Notes: generated by a model not told the origin, from the sequence alone. Shown: positions 1-8,938, counted from the stretch's first letter. The stretch: DNA of 35,380 nt from Acidobacteriota bacterium (GCA_003224195.1 QHYP01000054.1:2240-37619); one strand, 5' to 3'. Program-made: numbers and translations.

Positions 1-317
1 AACACCGCTCCCCAAGAAATAATCTGGCGCGCCCATGGCTGAGGTATTGCCGTTGCGAGCCATCGTCCGATCGTCAAAGTCGAGAAGCCGGGGAGTTGCA
101 GAACAAAGCTAAGGGTCACCAAGACCAAAAGCACAATGGCGAAGCGGTCTTGTGACACCCTGTCTCCGGGATCGTCCGCCGGAACGATACGCGCCCAGCC
201 GATGGCGAGCGGCACGGCGGCCCCGAGCAGCAAAGCGGACCAGCAGAGAAGTGCAAGACGGGGAATCATTCGCGGCGCCGTCAGAATAGCGAGCGCGCGC
301 TCGAATGGGAAGAGCAT
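1..317 (-). CDS. Putative multi-spanning membrane protein, truncated by the window's left edge (C-terminus missing)
   Basis: Manual translation of the minus strand from the CAT at 315-317: MLFPFERALAILTAPRMIPRLALLCWSALLLGAAVPLAIGWARIVPADDPGDRVSQDRFAIVLLVLVTLSFVLQLPGFSTLTIGRWLATAIPQPWARQIISWGAV..., open to the edge with hydrophobic segments. Start uncertain; the frame stays open further upstream. Confidence 0.45.
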   Translation of the reverse strand, partial: MLFPFERALAILTAPRMIPRLALLCWSALLLGAAVPLAIGWARIVPADDPGDRVSQDRFAIVLLVLVTLSFVLQLPGFSTLTIGRWLATAIPQPWARQIISWGAV

Positions 318-423
318 CCTGCTTACTGAGCTTGCGCGATAGAAAGCCGTGCAGTATAGAACCAGCGTGGGGAGCGCCGGAAACTTGCATCGCGCCGACG
401 AGATGCCGGCAGGGCGGTAAATG

Positions 424-918
424 CTACTTGCGCTGCGAGTCGGACGGCCCTCCAGAAGTGTTTGCCTTCGCGGTGAACGCGCGAAGCAGCAACACAAGTT
501 GCCAACGCTGCTCCTCCGTCAAGCGCTTTTTGAAGGCAGGCATGGGGCGCTTTCCGCCGGTGATTTTGTAGAAAAACTCGCCGTCGCTCTGTGGCTGCAT
601 GTGTCTCGCTTCCGTCAAGTCCGCCGGGGCCGGCTTGTATTTGTTTGCGTCGGGTCCGTCGCCTTTGCCTGTGTCGCCGTGACAGTGAGCACACTCATCC
701 CGATAGAGGTCGCGCGCGGCCCGGAGAGCGTCCGGCGAGGTCACGACGGGATTTTTCAGGGATTTGGCGCCTTCTGGTATTTTCCAATCCGAGTTTTGGA
801 AAACGGCGTAGAGAATCACACCAGCCATCGCTGTGAGAACAAGAACAAAGGCCACCTTCGGCAGGCGGCGACTTCTGGGCGGGCGCGCGCTCATAGGAGA
901 ATGCGAATTTTCCCACAC
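424..918 (-). CDS. Membrane-anchored class I cytochrome c
   Basis: N-terminal TM segment (VAFVLVLTAMAGVILYAVF) and heme motif CAHCH in RDLYRDECAHCHGDTGKGDGP; downstream Met ligand candidate GGKRPMPAFKKRL. Confidence 0.85.
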   Translation of the reverse strand: MWENSHSPMSARPPRSRRLPKVAFVLVLTAMAGVILYAVFQNSDWKIPEGAKSLKNPVVTSPDALRAARDLYRDECAHCHGDTGKGDGPDANKYKPAPADLTEARHMQPQSDGEFFYKITGGKRPMPAFKKRLTEEQRWQLVLLLRAFTAKANTSGGPSDSQRK

Positions 919-948
919 TACGAGCGCACGACAAAACCAACTTCAATG

Positions 949-2346
949 CTACTGCGCGCGGAGGGATAGCCAGACCAGCTCGGCGTTGAAGGCCAGGATC
1001 GCGGCCGCGACGAGCCAGGAAAGGACTGCCGTGAGCCGCGAATTCGCAAAGGCGCCCATCTTCCCGCGGTCGTTGGTGAAGCGGACGAGCGGGATGACGG
1101 CGAACGGCAACTGAAAACTCAGAATCACCTGACTAAAAATGAGCAGCGCAGTCACCTTTCCCTCTCCGGCGAAGCCGATGACGAAAACCGCGGGGATGAT
1201 GGCGAGCGCGCGTGTAATCAGGCGCCGCACCCAGGGCTTCAACCGCAAATCGAGAAAGCCTTCCATGACGATTTGCCCGGCGAGCGTGCCGGTGAGCGTC
1301 GAGTTTTGCCCGGAGGCGAGCAGAGCCAGTGCAAAGAGCGTGCTGGCCAAGCCCGCGCCCAGCACTGGAGTCAGCAATTGATAGGCGTCTTTGATTTCGG
1401 CGACGTGCGTGATGCCCCGCGAATGAAACGCGGCGGCAGCGAGAACCAGGATCGCGGCGTTGACGAAGAAGGCGAAGGCAAGGGCGAGGGTGGAATCGAA
1501 AACGGCGAAGCGGAGCGCTTCGCGTTTATTCGCGGAGGAGGACCCAAAAGCGCGGGTCTGCACGATGCTCGAATGGAGATAGAGATTGTGCGGCATCACG
1601 GTTGCGCCGAGGATGCCAATGGCAATGTAAAGCATCTCGCGGTCGCGCAGGATTTCCGCGCGGGGGAGAAGACCGCGGACCGACTGGTGCCAGAGCGGCT
1701 GGGCGAAGAAGATCTCGTAGGCGAAGCAAACCGCAATGGTGGCGATGAGCGTGATGACAAACGATTCGATCAGGCGGAAGCCGCGGCCCTGCAGCGCCAG
1801 AACGATCAGAACATCGAACGCAGTGATCAGGACTCCGGTGAGCAAGGGCAGCCCGAAGAGCAATTTCAGGGCGACGGCCGAGCCGAGGACTTCAGCAAGA
1901 TCGCAGGCAGCGATGGCGATTTCGCAGAGGACCCATAACACAATCGTGGTGCGGCGCGAGTAAGACTCGCGGCAGGCCTGCGCCAGATCGCGTCCCATGA
2001 CGATGCCGAGCTTGGCCGAAAGCGCCTGGAGCAACATGGCCATGAGGCTGCTGAGCAGGACCACGCTCAAGAGCGTGTAGCCGAACTTCGAGCCGCCACC
2101 CAGATCCGTGGCCCAGTTCCCTGGGTCCATGTAGCCGACAGCGACCAGATAACCGGGACCGGCAAATGCGAACGCCTTTCTCAGCCAGGAGCTTCCAGGG
2201 GCTACTGGGATGGTCCGATAGGCCTCGGGGAGCGTCGGTTGGATTCCCGCGCGAGCGCGGGCCAAAGCTGCTGCGGGGAGGGAGTGCTCGGCCGGGCCGA
2301 CGAGGTTCGATCCAGATTCAAGTTGTGGCGGTAGCGTGGAGGACAT
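949..2346 (-). CDS. mntH: NRAMP-family divalent metal (Mn/Fe) transporter
   Basis: 465 aa, multi-TM; NRAMP signatures [12 protein letters not shown] and [19 protein letters not shown]. Confidence 0.92.
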   Translation of the reverse strand: MSSTLPPQLESGSNLVGPAEHSLPAAALARARAGIQPTLPEAYRTIPVAPGSSWLRKAFAFAGPGYLVAVGYMDPGNWATDLGGGSKFGYTLLSVVLLSSLMAMLLQALSAKLGIVMGRDLAQACRESYSRRTTIVLWVLCEIAIAACDLAEVLGSAVALKLLFGLPLLTGVLITAFDVLIVLALQGRGFRLIESFVITLIATIAVCFAYEIFFAQPLWHQSVRGLLPRAEILRDREMLYIAIGILGATVMPHNLYLHSSIVQTRAFGSSSANKREALRFAVFDSTLALAFAFFVNAAILVLAAAAFHSRGITHVAEIKDAYQLLTPVLGAGLASTLFALALLASGQNSTLTGTLAGQIVMEGFLDLRLKPWVRRLITRALAIIPAVFVIGFAGEGKVTALLIFSQVILSFQLPFAVIPLVRFTNDRGKMGAFANSRLTAVLSWLVAAAILAFNAELVWLSLRAQ

Positions 2347-2541
2347 AGTCGAAGTTAACTAGAGTAAATCCCCCTACTAAACTACGCTTAACAGAGATTG
2401 CTGTCAACGGAGTTCGAGAGAGAATTTGCGTTCCCTGCAACCGGCCCCGGCTGGGAGGAACGGAACGCCGCTGGTTATGTTATTTTCGGGAGGCAACACA
2501 GGAGAAGAACATCCGATGGACCAACAGACGAAAAAGAGTTG

Positions 2542-2787
2542 ATGGGGCTGTACAGCAATCTGCTGATGATTCACCATAATGTGGAAGAGTTTACGCTCAA
2601 CTTCATCTACATCTTCCCGAACGGAACACAGGGAAAACTGCTGGGCAGCATGATCGTCAGCCCGGGCCACGCCAAGAGAATCTGGCGCGCCCTGGGAGAA
2701 AACATCGCGCGCTACGAAGCGCAGTTCGGCACGATCAAGGAAGCGCCGGAACCCGCTCCTGCGCCGAATGTGGGGTTTGTGCAGTAG
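2542..2787 (+). CDS. DUF3467-like small protein; start ambiguous (see findings)
   Basis: MGLYSNLLMIHHNVEEFTLNFIYIFPNGTQGKLLGSMIVSPGHAKRIWRALGENIARYEAQFGTI resembles the DUF3467 core (YSNLLMIHHN.EEF). The ORF track extends it to 2398 with low-quality sequence. Confidence 0.7.
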   Translation: MGLYSNLLMIHHNVEEFTLNFIYIFPNGTQGKLLGSMIVSPGHAKRIWRALGENIARYEAQFGTIKEAPEPAPAPNVGFVQ

Positions 2788-2898
2788 CCTCGCAGGGCGT
2801 GGACGGCCGCCGCTTTGTGAACTCGGAAACTCTATGGGGCGTTGGGCGTGTGCACAGCGCTGGCGCGCGTGCTAGAATTCGATGGTTGCATTTCGCCC

Positions 2899-2975
2899 GG
2901 GCCTGTAGCTCAGGTGGCTAGAGCGCACCCCTGATAAGGGTGAGGTCGGTGGTTCAAGTCCACCCAGGCCCACCA
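2899..2975 (+). tRNA. tRNA-Ile(GAT), CCA encoded
   Basis: Acceptor GGGCCTG/CAGGCCC, D-arm GCTCAGGTGGCTAGAGC, anticodon loop CTGATAA (GAT), T-arm GGTTCAAGTCC, discriminator A plus CCA. Confidence 0.96.
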
Positions 2976-3038
2976 TCTGCTCAGCAGAGGGTCATTCCTC
3001 TTTCCCACTAAATTTTGCAGTCTGGTTCGCCGGCACCG

Positions 3039-4367
3039 TTATGGCAAGGAGGATGCGCTGCGCTGGATGTGCGACTTCTTCGCGTAGAGGGCGCGATCTG
3101 CGGCCGCGAGGAGAGTTTCCGTTGTGCGGCCGTCGCCCGGGTACATGGCCACGCCGATGCTCACCGAAAGGGGCGGCTTCTCGCCGTCCGCAGCCAGCTG
3201 TTCGGCGATGCGCTCGGCCACGCGGGAGGCCACTTCCTTCTCCGTCTCGACCAAGAGAACGGCGAACTCATCCCCACCGTAACGTGCAGCCGTATCAATC
3301 GAGCGACAGTGGCCTCTGAGCACGCGAGCCAGCCGGCAGAGCGCCCGGCTGCCAACGAGGTGGCCATACTGGTCATTGACAGTTTTTAATGCATCCATAT
3401 CAAGCAGCAGGACGCAAAATGGGCGCCCAGTGCGGTCGGAGCGCCTCAGCTCGCCGTCAAAAGCCTCGACGAGCAGACGATAGTTACCCAAGTCGGTGAG
3501 CGAATCGTGCGTGGCCAGGTATTGGACACGTTCCTCGGATTTTTTGCGTTCGGTGATATCCAAGGCGACGCCGATGCAGCCGATAATGTTGGACTTAGCG
3601 TCGCGAAGGGCTTCGACCCTGGCGTGAAAGACGCGACCGAGGCGCGACGTTTCGTACTCGACCCGTTCGCCCGCGATGACTCGGCGATGGGCAACAACAG
3701 CGGGGGTCTCGGGAGAAGTTGTCGCTTCCCGGTCGAAGAGTGAAGCATCCTCAAACTGGTTTGGTTTCAAGCCGATAGCGGCGAGGGCCGATCCCCCGCA
3801 AGAGGTAATGCGGAGATCTTGATCGGTGGTCCAGAACGCGACCGGCACTTGCTCGATCAGCAGGCGCAGGTGCGCTTCTCTCTGGCGGGCTTCCTCCTCA
3901 GCGATTTTCTTTGCCGTGATGTCGCGAGCGATGACCGATGCGCCGAGGACCCTCCCACGAGGCCCGAGAATGGGTGAAATAGTCAAAGAGACATGGATCC
4001 GCGAGCCGTCCTTCCGCACGCGAACCGTTTCGAAGTGGTGGATTCGCTCGCGCCTCCGGATTCGCCACAGAATCAGAGCGAGCTCACCCGAGGCGTCCGG
4101 AGGGTAGAGGAACGTGATCGGCTTGCCGATGGCTTCCTGCGCCGAATAGCCGTACATTCGGTCGGCCGCAGGATTCCAAGCCACAATGATGCCGTCCAAA
4201 GTCTTGGCAATGATCGCGTCATCGCAGAAATCCACGATGGCGGACATCTGATTCTTCAGCAAATCACGGAGGGCCCGGGCGCGCGCGACAGTACGGTCAG
4301 GGACCGGTCCGGAGATGGCGGAAGAACTCCGCCCGGGTCGGCGGTCGATGATAGGTCGTGCGGTCAT
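3039..4367 (-). CDS. PAS-PAS-GGDEF diguanylate cyclase
   Basis: 442 aa; PAS (AKTLDGIIVAWNPAADRMYGYSAQEAIGKP), PAC-type linker, second PAS (VPVAFWTTDQDLRITSC), YGGDEF active site preceded by RSID (RxxD). Confidence 0.93.
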   Translation of the reverse strand: MTARPIIDRRPGRSSSAISGPVPDRTVARARALRDLLKNQMSAIVDFCDDAIIAKTLDGIIVAWNPAADRMYGYSAQEAIGKPITFLYPPDASGELALILWRIRRRERIHHFETVRVRKDGSRIHVSLTISPILGPRGRVLGASVIARDITAKKIAEEEARQREAHLRLLIEQVPVAFWTTDQDLRITSCGGSALAAIGLKPNQFEDASLFDREATTSPETPAVVAHRRVIAGERVEYETSRLGRVFHARVEALRDAKSNIIGCIGVALDITERKKSEERVQYLATHDSLTDLGNYRLLVEAFDGELRRSDRTGRPFCVLLLDMDALKTVNDQYGHLVGSRALCRLARVLRGHCRSIDTAARYGGDEFAVLLVETEKEVASRVAERIAEQLAADGEKPPLSVSIGVAMYPGDGRTTETLLAAADRALYAKKSHIQRSASSLP

Positions 4368-4550
4368 CGTCGTGCAGGGGTTAGGCTCCCTTCCCCCTTA
4401 CAGAATTATCCTCGGAAAGGCCGCAGGGGGCAAAGAGACGCAAACGGCTTGTATACAAAAGGTTATAGAGAAAAACCAGGGAGTTCCTACACAGGTTCCT
4501 ACCTGAGGGTGGGACAGTAAGCGAACAGGCGAATGTTCAGCGAAAACTGC

Positions 4551-6212
4551 TCAGACAGAGAGATCGCCCCGTTTTGCAAGGGCAGTGATGCGATCAGCAG
4601 CCCGGTAAGCGAGCGCCTGGATGGTCATGGTCGGCTGGCCGCGCCCCGAGGTAACAAAACTGCTCCCGTCGCATAGGAAGAGATTGGGGACATCGTGTGC
4701 ACGATGGTCGGCATTGATAACCGACGTTTTCGAGTCGTTGCCCATGCGGCAGGTTCCGAGGAGATGCACGAAAAACTGCGTTTCCTGGACGGGTTGGTGC
4801 CAAGTCTTGCGTGCACCGGCAGCCTGGTGGATTTCCAAGGCGCGGGCCATCAAAAAGGCAGTATTCTTCAGATCGTCGGGGTGGTCGGTGTAAGTGACGC
4901 GCAAAGCGGGCAGCCCCCAGGCATCCTTGAGGTCGGGATCGAGCGAAAAAGAGTTGCTCTCCACGGGGAGAGATGTTCCGTGGGTGGAGACGCTCATTGT
5001 GCGCGTAAAATATTCACGCAGAAGGGATTTATAGGCGCTGCCCCACGTTGGAGCATCACTCGGGAGGCCGCCGAGGCCGAAGCCAACAGGTGTGACTGCA
5101 AGGCGAGAGTCCAAACCCCCGCCGCCACAGTAACCGTTTTGAGCGCCAGCCTCATAAAAGTCGTGGAGGATACGAGAAACCGCTGCGCCCTTGTAATCAT
5201 TGAGCGGGTGCTCGTAGACTCCGAAGACTTCGAGGAAACTGTTCGGCATCAAGTACTTGCCGACCAAGCCAGAAGAATTGGCGAGGCCATTGGGGAAAAG
5301 CTTTGAGGCCGAGAGGAGCAACAGACGTGGTGTTTCCGCCCCATTGGCGGAAACCACCACCACTTTCGCCTTCTGGAACTGCTGGCGCTTCTGCGAGTCG
5401 AAGTAGGCCACACCGGTCACTCGACCGCGCTCATTCGTCTCGATGCGAAAGACGTTTGAATCCGGCCGAATCTCGCATCGGCCGGTACGTTCGGCGATGG
5501 GGATGACGCTTGCGACCGTGCTGGATTTTGCTCCAACTTCGCAACCGAATCCGAGGCAGTAGCCACAGTGCACGCAGGCGCCGCGCCCGGCAGCAGGCTT
5601 CGAGAGGATGGCCATCGGCGCGGGAAAGGGATGCCAGCCGAGTTTCTGTGCGGCGCGCTCGAAAATCACTCCGCCGGATTTTACCGGGAGCGGAGGGTAG
5701 GCGTAGGGCTTCGAGCGCGGGGGATCGAACGGGCTCGCGCCGGCGAGGCCGGAAACGCCAACTTCCCATTCCACTTTGGTGTAGTACGGCTCAAGATCCG
5801 CATAGGGGATCGGCCAGTCCGCGAAGCCCGTGCCAGCGACTGGACCGTGCTTGCTGCGTTCGATGAAATCGATCTCATGGAAACGCCAATAGTTGGCAGT
5901 GAAATGCACGGAGCTGCCGCCGACGCAGCGACCGTACATCACCGCCGGTTGCGGGTTGGCCTTGTCCGGCGAAGTCTTGCGGAAAGTAGTCGGCTGGAGC
6001 TGCGGCTTGTTGGTCAGAGCGTTCTCAAAGAAGACATGCAGATCGTCGTGATCGAACTGGTCGGGAGTCAGGTACGGCCCCTGCTCAAGGACCACCACGC
6101 GAAAGCCGTTGCTGGAGAGTTCCTTGGCGAGAACGCCCCCGGCCGCACCAGAGCCAACAATGACGAAGTCCACTTCGTCGGTGGTTTCGAACTTGGGTCC
6201 TGCCTGCCTCAT
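4551..6212 (-). CDS. GMC-family FAD oxidoreductase (gluconate-2-dehydrogenase / sorbitol dehydrogenase large-subunit type)
   Basis: 553 aa; FAD motif VDFVIVGSGAAGGVLAKELSSNGFRVVVLEQG; C-terminal HLLGTCRMGNDSKTSV...DGSSFVTSGRGQPTMTIQALAYRAAD. Confidence 0.93.
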   Translation of the reverse strand: MRQAGPKFETTDEVDFVIVGSGAAGGVLAKELSSNGFRVVVLEQGPYLTPDQFDHDDLHVFFENALTNKPQLQPTTFRKTSPDKANPQPAVMYGRCVGGSSVHFTANYWRFHEIDFIERSKHGPVAGTGFADWPIPYADLEPYYTKVEWEVGVSGLAGASPFDPPRSKPYAYPPLPVKSGGVIFERAAQKLGWHPFPAPMAILSKPAAGRGACVHCGYCLGFGCEVGAKSSTVASVIPIAERTGRCEIRPDSNVFRIETNERGRVTGVAYFDSQKRQQFQKAKVVVVSANGAETPRLLLLSASKLFPNGLANSSGLVGKYLMPNSFLEVFGVYEHPLNDYKGAAVSRILHDFYEAGAQNGYCGGGGLDSRLAVTPVGFGLGGLPSDAPTWGSAYKSLLREYFTRTMSVSTHGTSLPVESNSFSLDPDLKDAWGLPALRVTYTDHPDDLKNTAFLMARALEIHQAAGARKTWHQPVQETQFFVHLLGTCRMGNDSKTSVINADHRAHDVPNLFLCDGSSFVTSGRGQPTMTIQALAYRAADRITALAKRGDLSV

Positions 6213-6820
6213 TTCTTGCTCGCGTCCGCGGGATTTGGCTGCCAGCCGGGGTAATCTTTGTCGTAATAGCCGAACGGAGGCTGGAAAACATGGCTGCTAT
6301 CGAAACCGATCAGCTTCCAGCCCACTTCACTCCGGTTTCCGCCGCGCGCCGGGTCGCAAAAGAAACCGATAACCGTGGCGAAGCGGAACAGCCCGAAGAC
6401 GGGCGTGTTTTCCAGGGCTTTGAGCACCGCAATTTGCTGCTCCGGAGAGGCCGCAGAGAACTTCTGCACAGGTGGGAAAAGCTCCTTCGTTTTGGCCTGG
6501 ACCTGCGCGAGCCCGTCCGCGAAAGCCTCTTTCTGGCCGCTTGCAAAAGTCTTCAATGCGCGATCGATGAAATAGACGACGCCGGCTTGGCGCGCTCCAG
6601 GCGTGTCATCCGTGGGGATGATTTGCCCTGTTATGGCGTCGATTTCGACAGCCTGCTCCGGTGTGAGCACTTCAAACTTGGCCGGCGCTACCGCCTGCGC
6701 CGCTTTGTGCGCGTGCTGTGCTGCTGAAAGAATCGCGGGCCAGTTGGCGCTGAGCCATGCGGCGCTGAGGCCCGCGCCTGCTTGAATCAAGAAATCGCGC
6801 CGATTTTGCTCGCTCGCCAC
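6209..6820 (-). CDS. Gluconate 2-dehydrogenase subunit 3 family protein, Tat-exported
   Basis: Tat-like signal NRRDFLIQAGAG; body ALTPEQAVEIDAITGQIIPTDDTPGARQAGVVYFIDRAL; 4-bp (ATGA) overlap with the downstream GMC gene. Confidence 0.88.
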   Translation of the reverse strand: MASEQNRRDFLIQAGAGLSAAWLSANWPAILSAAQHAHKAAQAVAPAKFEVLTPEQAVEIDAITGQIIPTDDTPGARQAGVVYFIDRALKTFASGQKEAFADGLAQVQAKTKELFPPVQKFSAASPEQQIAVLKALENTPVFGLFRFATVIGFFCDPARGGNRSEVGWKLIGFDSSHVFQPPFGYYDKDYPGWQPNPADASKK

Positions 6821-7014
6821 GTTTCGCGCCTAGTCCTAGTCGGACAAAAGATTTCTGCAACTCTAGGACGGTTCGCGGAGCCCGTCAAGGCAGAATGCTG
6901 TGCAACGCTTCTCGCTTCGCAGCCAATGCGGCCTGTTTGCGGCGGAGCGCGGGCCTAGTGTACGATGCCCGAGGCCTGCGTTGCGCAGCGCGCCTTTTCC
7001 GCGAACCAAATCCC

Positions 7015-7638
7015 ATGGCAACTTTTACGGCAGCGATCGGAAGCGGAAGCAAGTGGCTGCTCGACAAGATTGTCGGAGCGCTGGCAGCCACAGGAATCAA
7101 CCCGAACCTTCTCACCTTTCTCGGTCTCGTAGTGAATTTCGGCGCTGCGGCCATGTTTGCCACGGGACGATTCTTCACCGGCGCGGTCCTCATCTTTCTT
7201 GCGGGCTTCCTGGACATGCTCGATGGCCAGGTGGCGCGGCGGCAAAATCGCGTCACCGCCTTCGGCGCGTTCTACGATTCAACGCTCGACCGCTATGCCG
7301 ATATGGCGCTGTACATGGGCCTGCTCGTCTATTACTCAGTGAACGGGAGAACGGCCTATGTTGTTCTCTCGGCGGTGGCTACGGCAGGTTCCGTCATGGT
7401 CAGCTACACACGGGCCCGCGCCGAATCGCTCATCCCGCAGTGCAAAGTGGGCTTCATGGAGAGGCCGGAGCGGCTGGTGCTCCTCATTATTGGCGGGCTG
7501 TGGCCTGGGAATCGGATGCCGCAGGTACTATGGGTCATTGCAGTCGTTTCGACGATTACGGTAATCCACCGCATCATGTACACCTGGCAGGAGACGCGCG
7601 CCAGCCGCACGCTACCCGGCATCAAGCTCTCCATGTAG
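7015..7638 (+). CDS. CDP-alcohol phosphatidyltransferase family protein
   Basis: Motif D-x2-DG-x2-AR-x8-G-x3-D-x3-D in DMLDGQVARRQNRVTAFGAFYDSTLDRYAD; multi-TM. In-frame ATG at 7015 preferred over the 6895 ORF start because homology-like sequence begins there. Confidence 0.9.
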   Translation: MATFTAAIGSGSKWLLDKIVGALAATGINPNLLTFLGLVVNFGAAAMFATGRFFTGAVLIFLAGFLDMLDGQVARRQNRVTAFGAFYDSTLDRYADMALYMGLLVYYSVNGRTAYVVLSAVATAGSVMVSYTRARAESLIPQCKVGFMERPERLVLLIIGGLWPGNRMPQVLWVIAVVSTITVIHRIMYTWQETRASRTLPGIKLSM

Positions 7639-7717
7639 CTACGCCCAGCCACGCTCCAGCAGCGACGTGAGATTCGCTGAACGCAAGCGCGCGTGGCGGT
7701 GTCTTGCTTACTGAACG

Positions 7718-7737
7718 CGGAAGGTACATGTCTTCCG
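7718..7737 (+). repeat. Inverted repeat CGGAAG-GTACATGT-CTTCCG just upstream of the RBS of the 7751 gene
   Basis: 6-bp perfect arms, 8-nt loop, abutting GAGGAGG (7737-7743) and ATG at 7751. Confidence 0.6.
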
Positions 7738-7750
7738 AGGAGGCAAGACC

Positions 7751-8293
7751 ATGAAGCGAGTGGGAAACTTCATCATTCTTATAGCTTTAGCTGTCGGCTC
7801 ATGCGGAATGCTTTACGCGCAGAAACCCGCCGAAAGGCCAGCCTCAAGCATCTCCGAACAGGAACTTTCGCGCTTCGATGCTTCGAAGCTGCGGGCGGAC
7901 TTCGCTGCCGCGCCCGCCGGAGCGAAAGATCAGGCGTACTCGCCCTTCGACGTCGTGGTGCAGTTTTTGCAGCTAAACTCCACACAGGCCCAACAATTCC
8001 AGCAGCTTCTCACAGCGCGCCAGAAGGCGCTCGAACCGCTCATACAGCAGATCACCGCGCTGAACACGCAATTGCAGGGACTTCTCGACTCAGACGGCCC
8101 CGCGCCCGCCATCGGGCAGACGGTGATTCAGATTCACCAACTGCAAGTTCAAGTCGGGCAAGTGCAGCAGAGCTTCCTCGAGCAGTTTCAGAACCTGCTG
8201 GATGCCGATCAGCGCCAGCGATTGGAGGCGGCACGTTTGGCCGCGCAACTGCAACCGATCGTCCCCGCGTTTCAGCAATTGCAACTCCTGTAA
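7751..8293 (+). CDS. Exported Gln-rich helical protein, CpxP/Spy-like
   Basis: Signal peptide MKRVGNFIILIALAVGSCGMLYAQ; Q-rich helical body (LNSTQAQQFQQLLTARQKALEPLIQQITALNTQLQ). Confidence 0.65.
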   Translation: MKRVGNFIILIALAVGSCGMLYAQKPAERPASSISEQELSRFDASKLRADFAAAPAGAKDQAYSPFDVVVQFLQLNSTQAQQFQQLLTARQKALEPLIQQITALNTQLQGLLDSDGPAPAIGQTVIQIHQLQVQVGQVQQSFLEQFQNLLDADQRQRLEAARLAAQLQPIVPAFQQLQLL

Positions 8294-8377
8294 CGGCCCT
8301 TTGCCGGCGTCAACCGGCTCACCAGGCCCGCCGGAAATGTATAGTGATGGTAACGCGGAAGCAGTGGCCGCGCCGGA

Positions 8378-8938
8378 ATGGGCAAGGGCAGGGTTAACGG
8401 AATGAGCGTTTGCGTGGAAACGATTCTGGCCACAGCAGAGGCGGACAAGCAAGACTCCGGATTCGCGGCTCGCGTGGCCGAGAACCAGCGCCGCATCTTC
8501 CAAATCGCTTACGGCGTGCTCAGAAACTCTTCGGACGCTGAGGAGGTCGCGCAGGAAGCGTTTTTGCGGGCCTATCGAAATTTCGCCTCGCTGCGCGATC
8601 CGGAAAAGTTTCGCGCGTGGGTGAGCCGGATCGCGTTCCGCCTTGCGCTCAACCGGATACGGCAACACCGGCGGCGAGCGGATCGAGACAGAGCGTGGCA
8701 GACCGCAAGTGCGAAAGCGGCGGTTGATGGAGCGCAAAGCGCCGAGGAATACGTGCTGCTAGAGCGATTGTGGAAGGAGATTGCAGGACTTCCGGAGAAA
8801 TTCCGCGTGGTGCTGTTGCTCTCCCTAACCGAAGATATGGACGCGGCCGCCGTGGGAGCAATCCTGCGGATTCCAGCGGGAACGGTGCGGTCGAGGCTGC
8901 ACGCAGCGAGAAAACTTCTTCTGAAGGTCATGACATGA
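8378..8938 (+). CDS. RNA polymerase ECF sigma-70 family factor
   Basis: Sigma2 (RRIFQIAYGVLRNSSDAEEVAQEAFLRAYRNFASLRDPEKFRAWVSRIAFRLALNRIR), sigma4 (LLLSLTEDMDAAAVGAILRIPAGTVRSRLHAARKLLL). Alternative start ATG 8402. Confidence 0.93.
   Translation: MGKGRVNGMSVCVETILATAEADKQDSGFAARVAENQRRIFQIAYGVLRNSSDAEEVAQEAFLRAYRNFASLRDPEKFRAWVSRIAFRLALNRIRQHRRRADRDRAWQTASAKAAVDGAQSAEEYVLLERLWKEIAGLPEKFRVVLLLSLTEDMDAAAVGAILRIPAGTVRSRLHAARKLLLKVMT

Noticed and set aside
2981-3010. Intrinsic terminator after tRNA-Ile (AGAGG-N6-CCTCTTTCC)
   Set aside because: Only a 5-bp stem and a short T-tract; could be chance.
7693-8397. 234-aa ORF overlapping the first CpxP/Spy-like gene
   Set aside because: Alternative frame of the same strand; the 7751 frame has a clear signal peptide and RBS.
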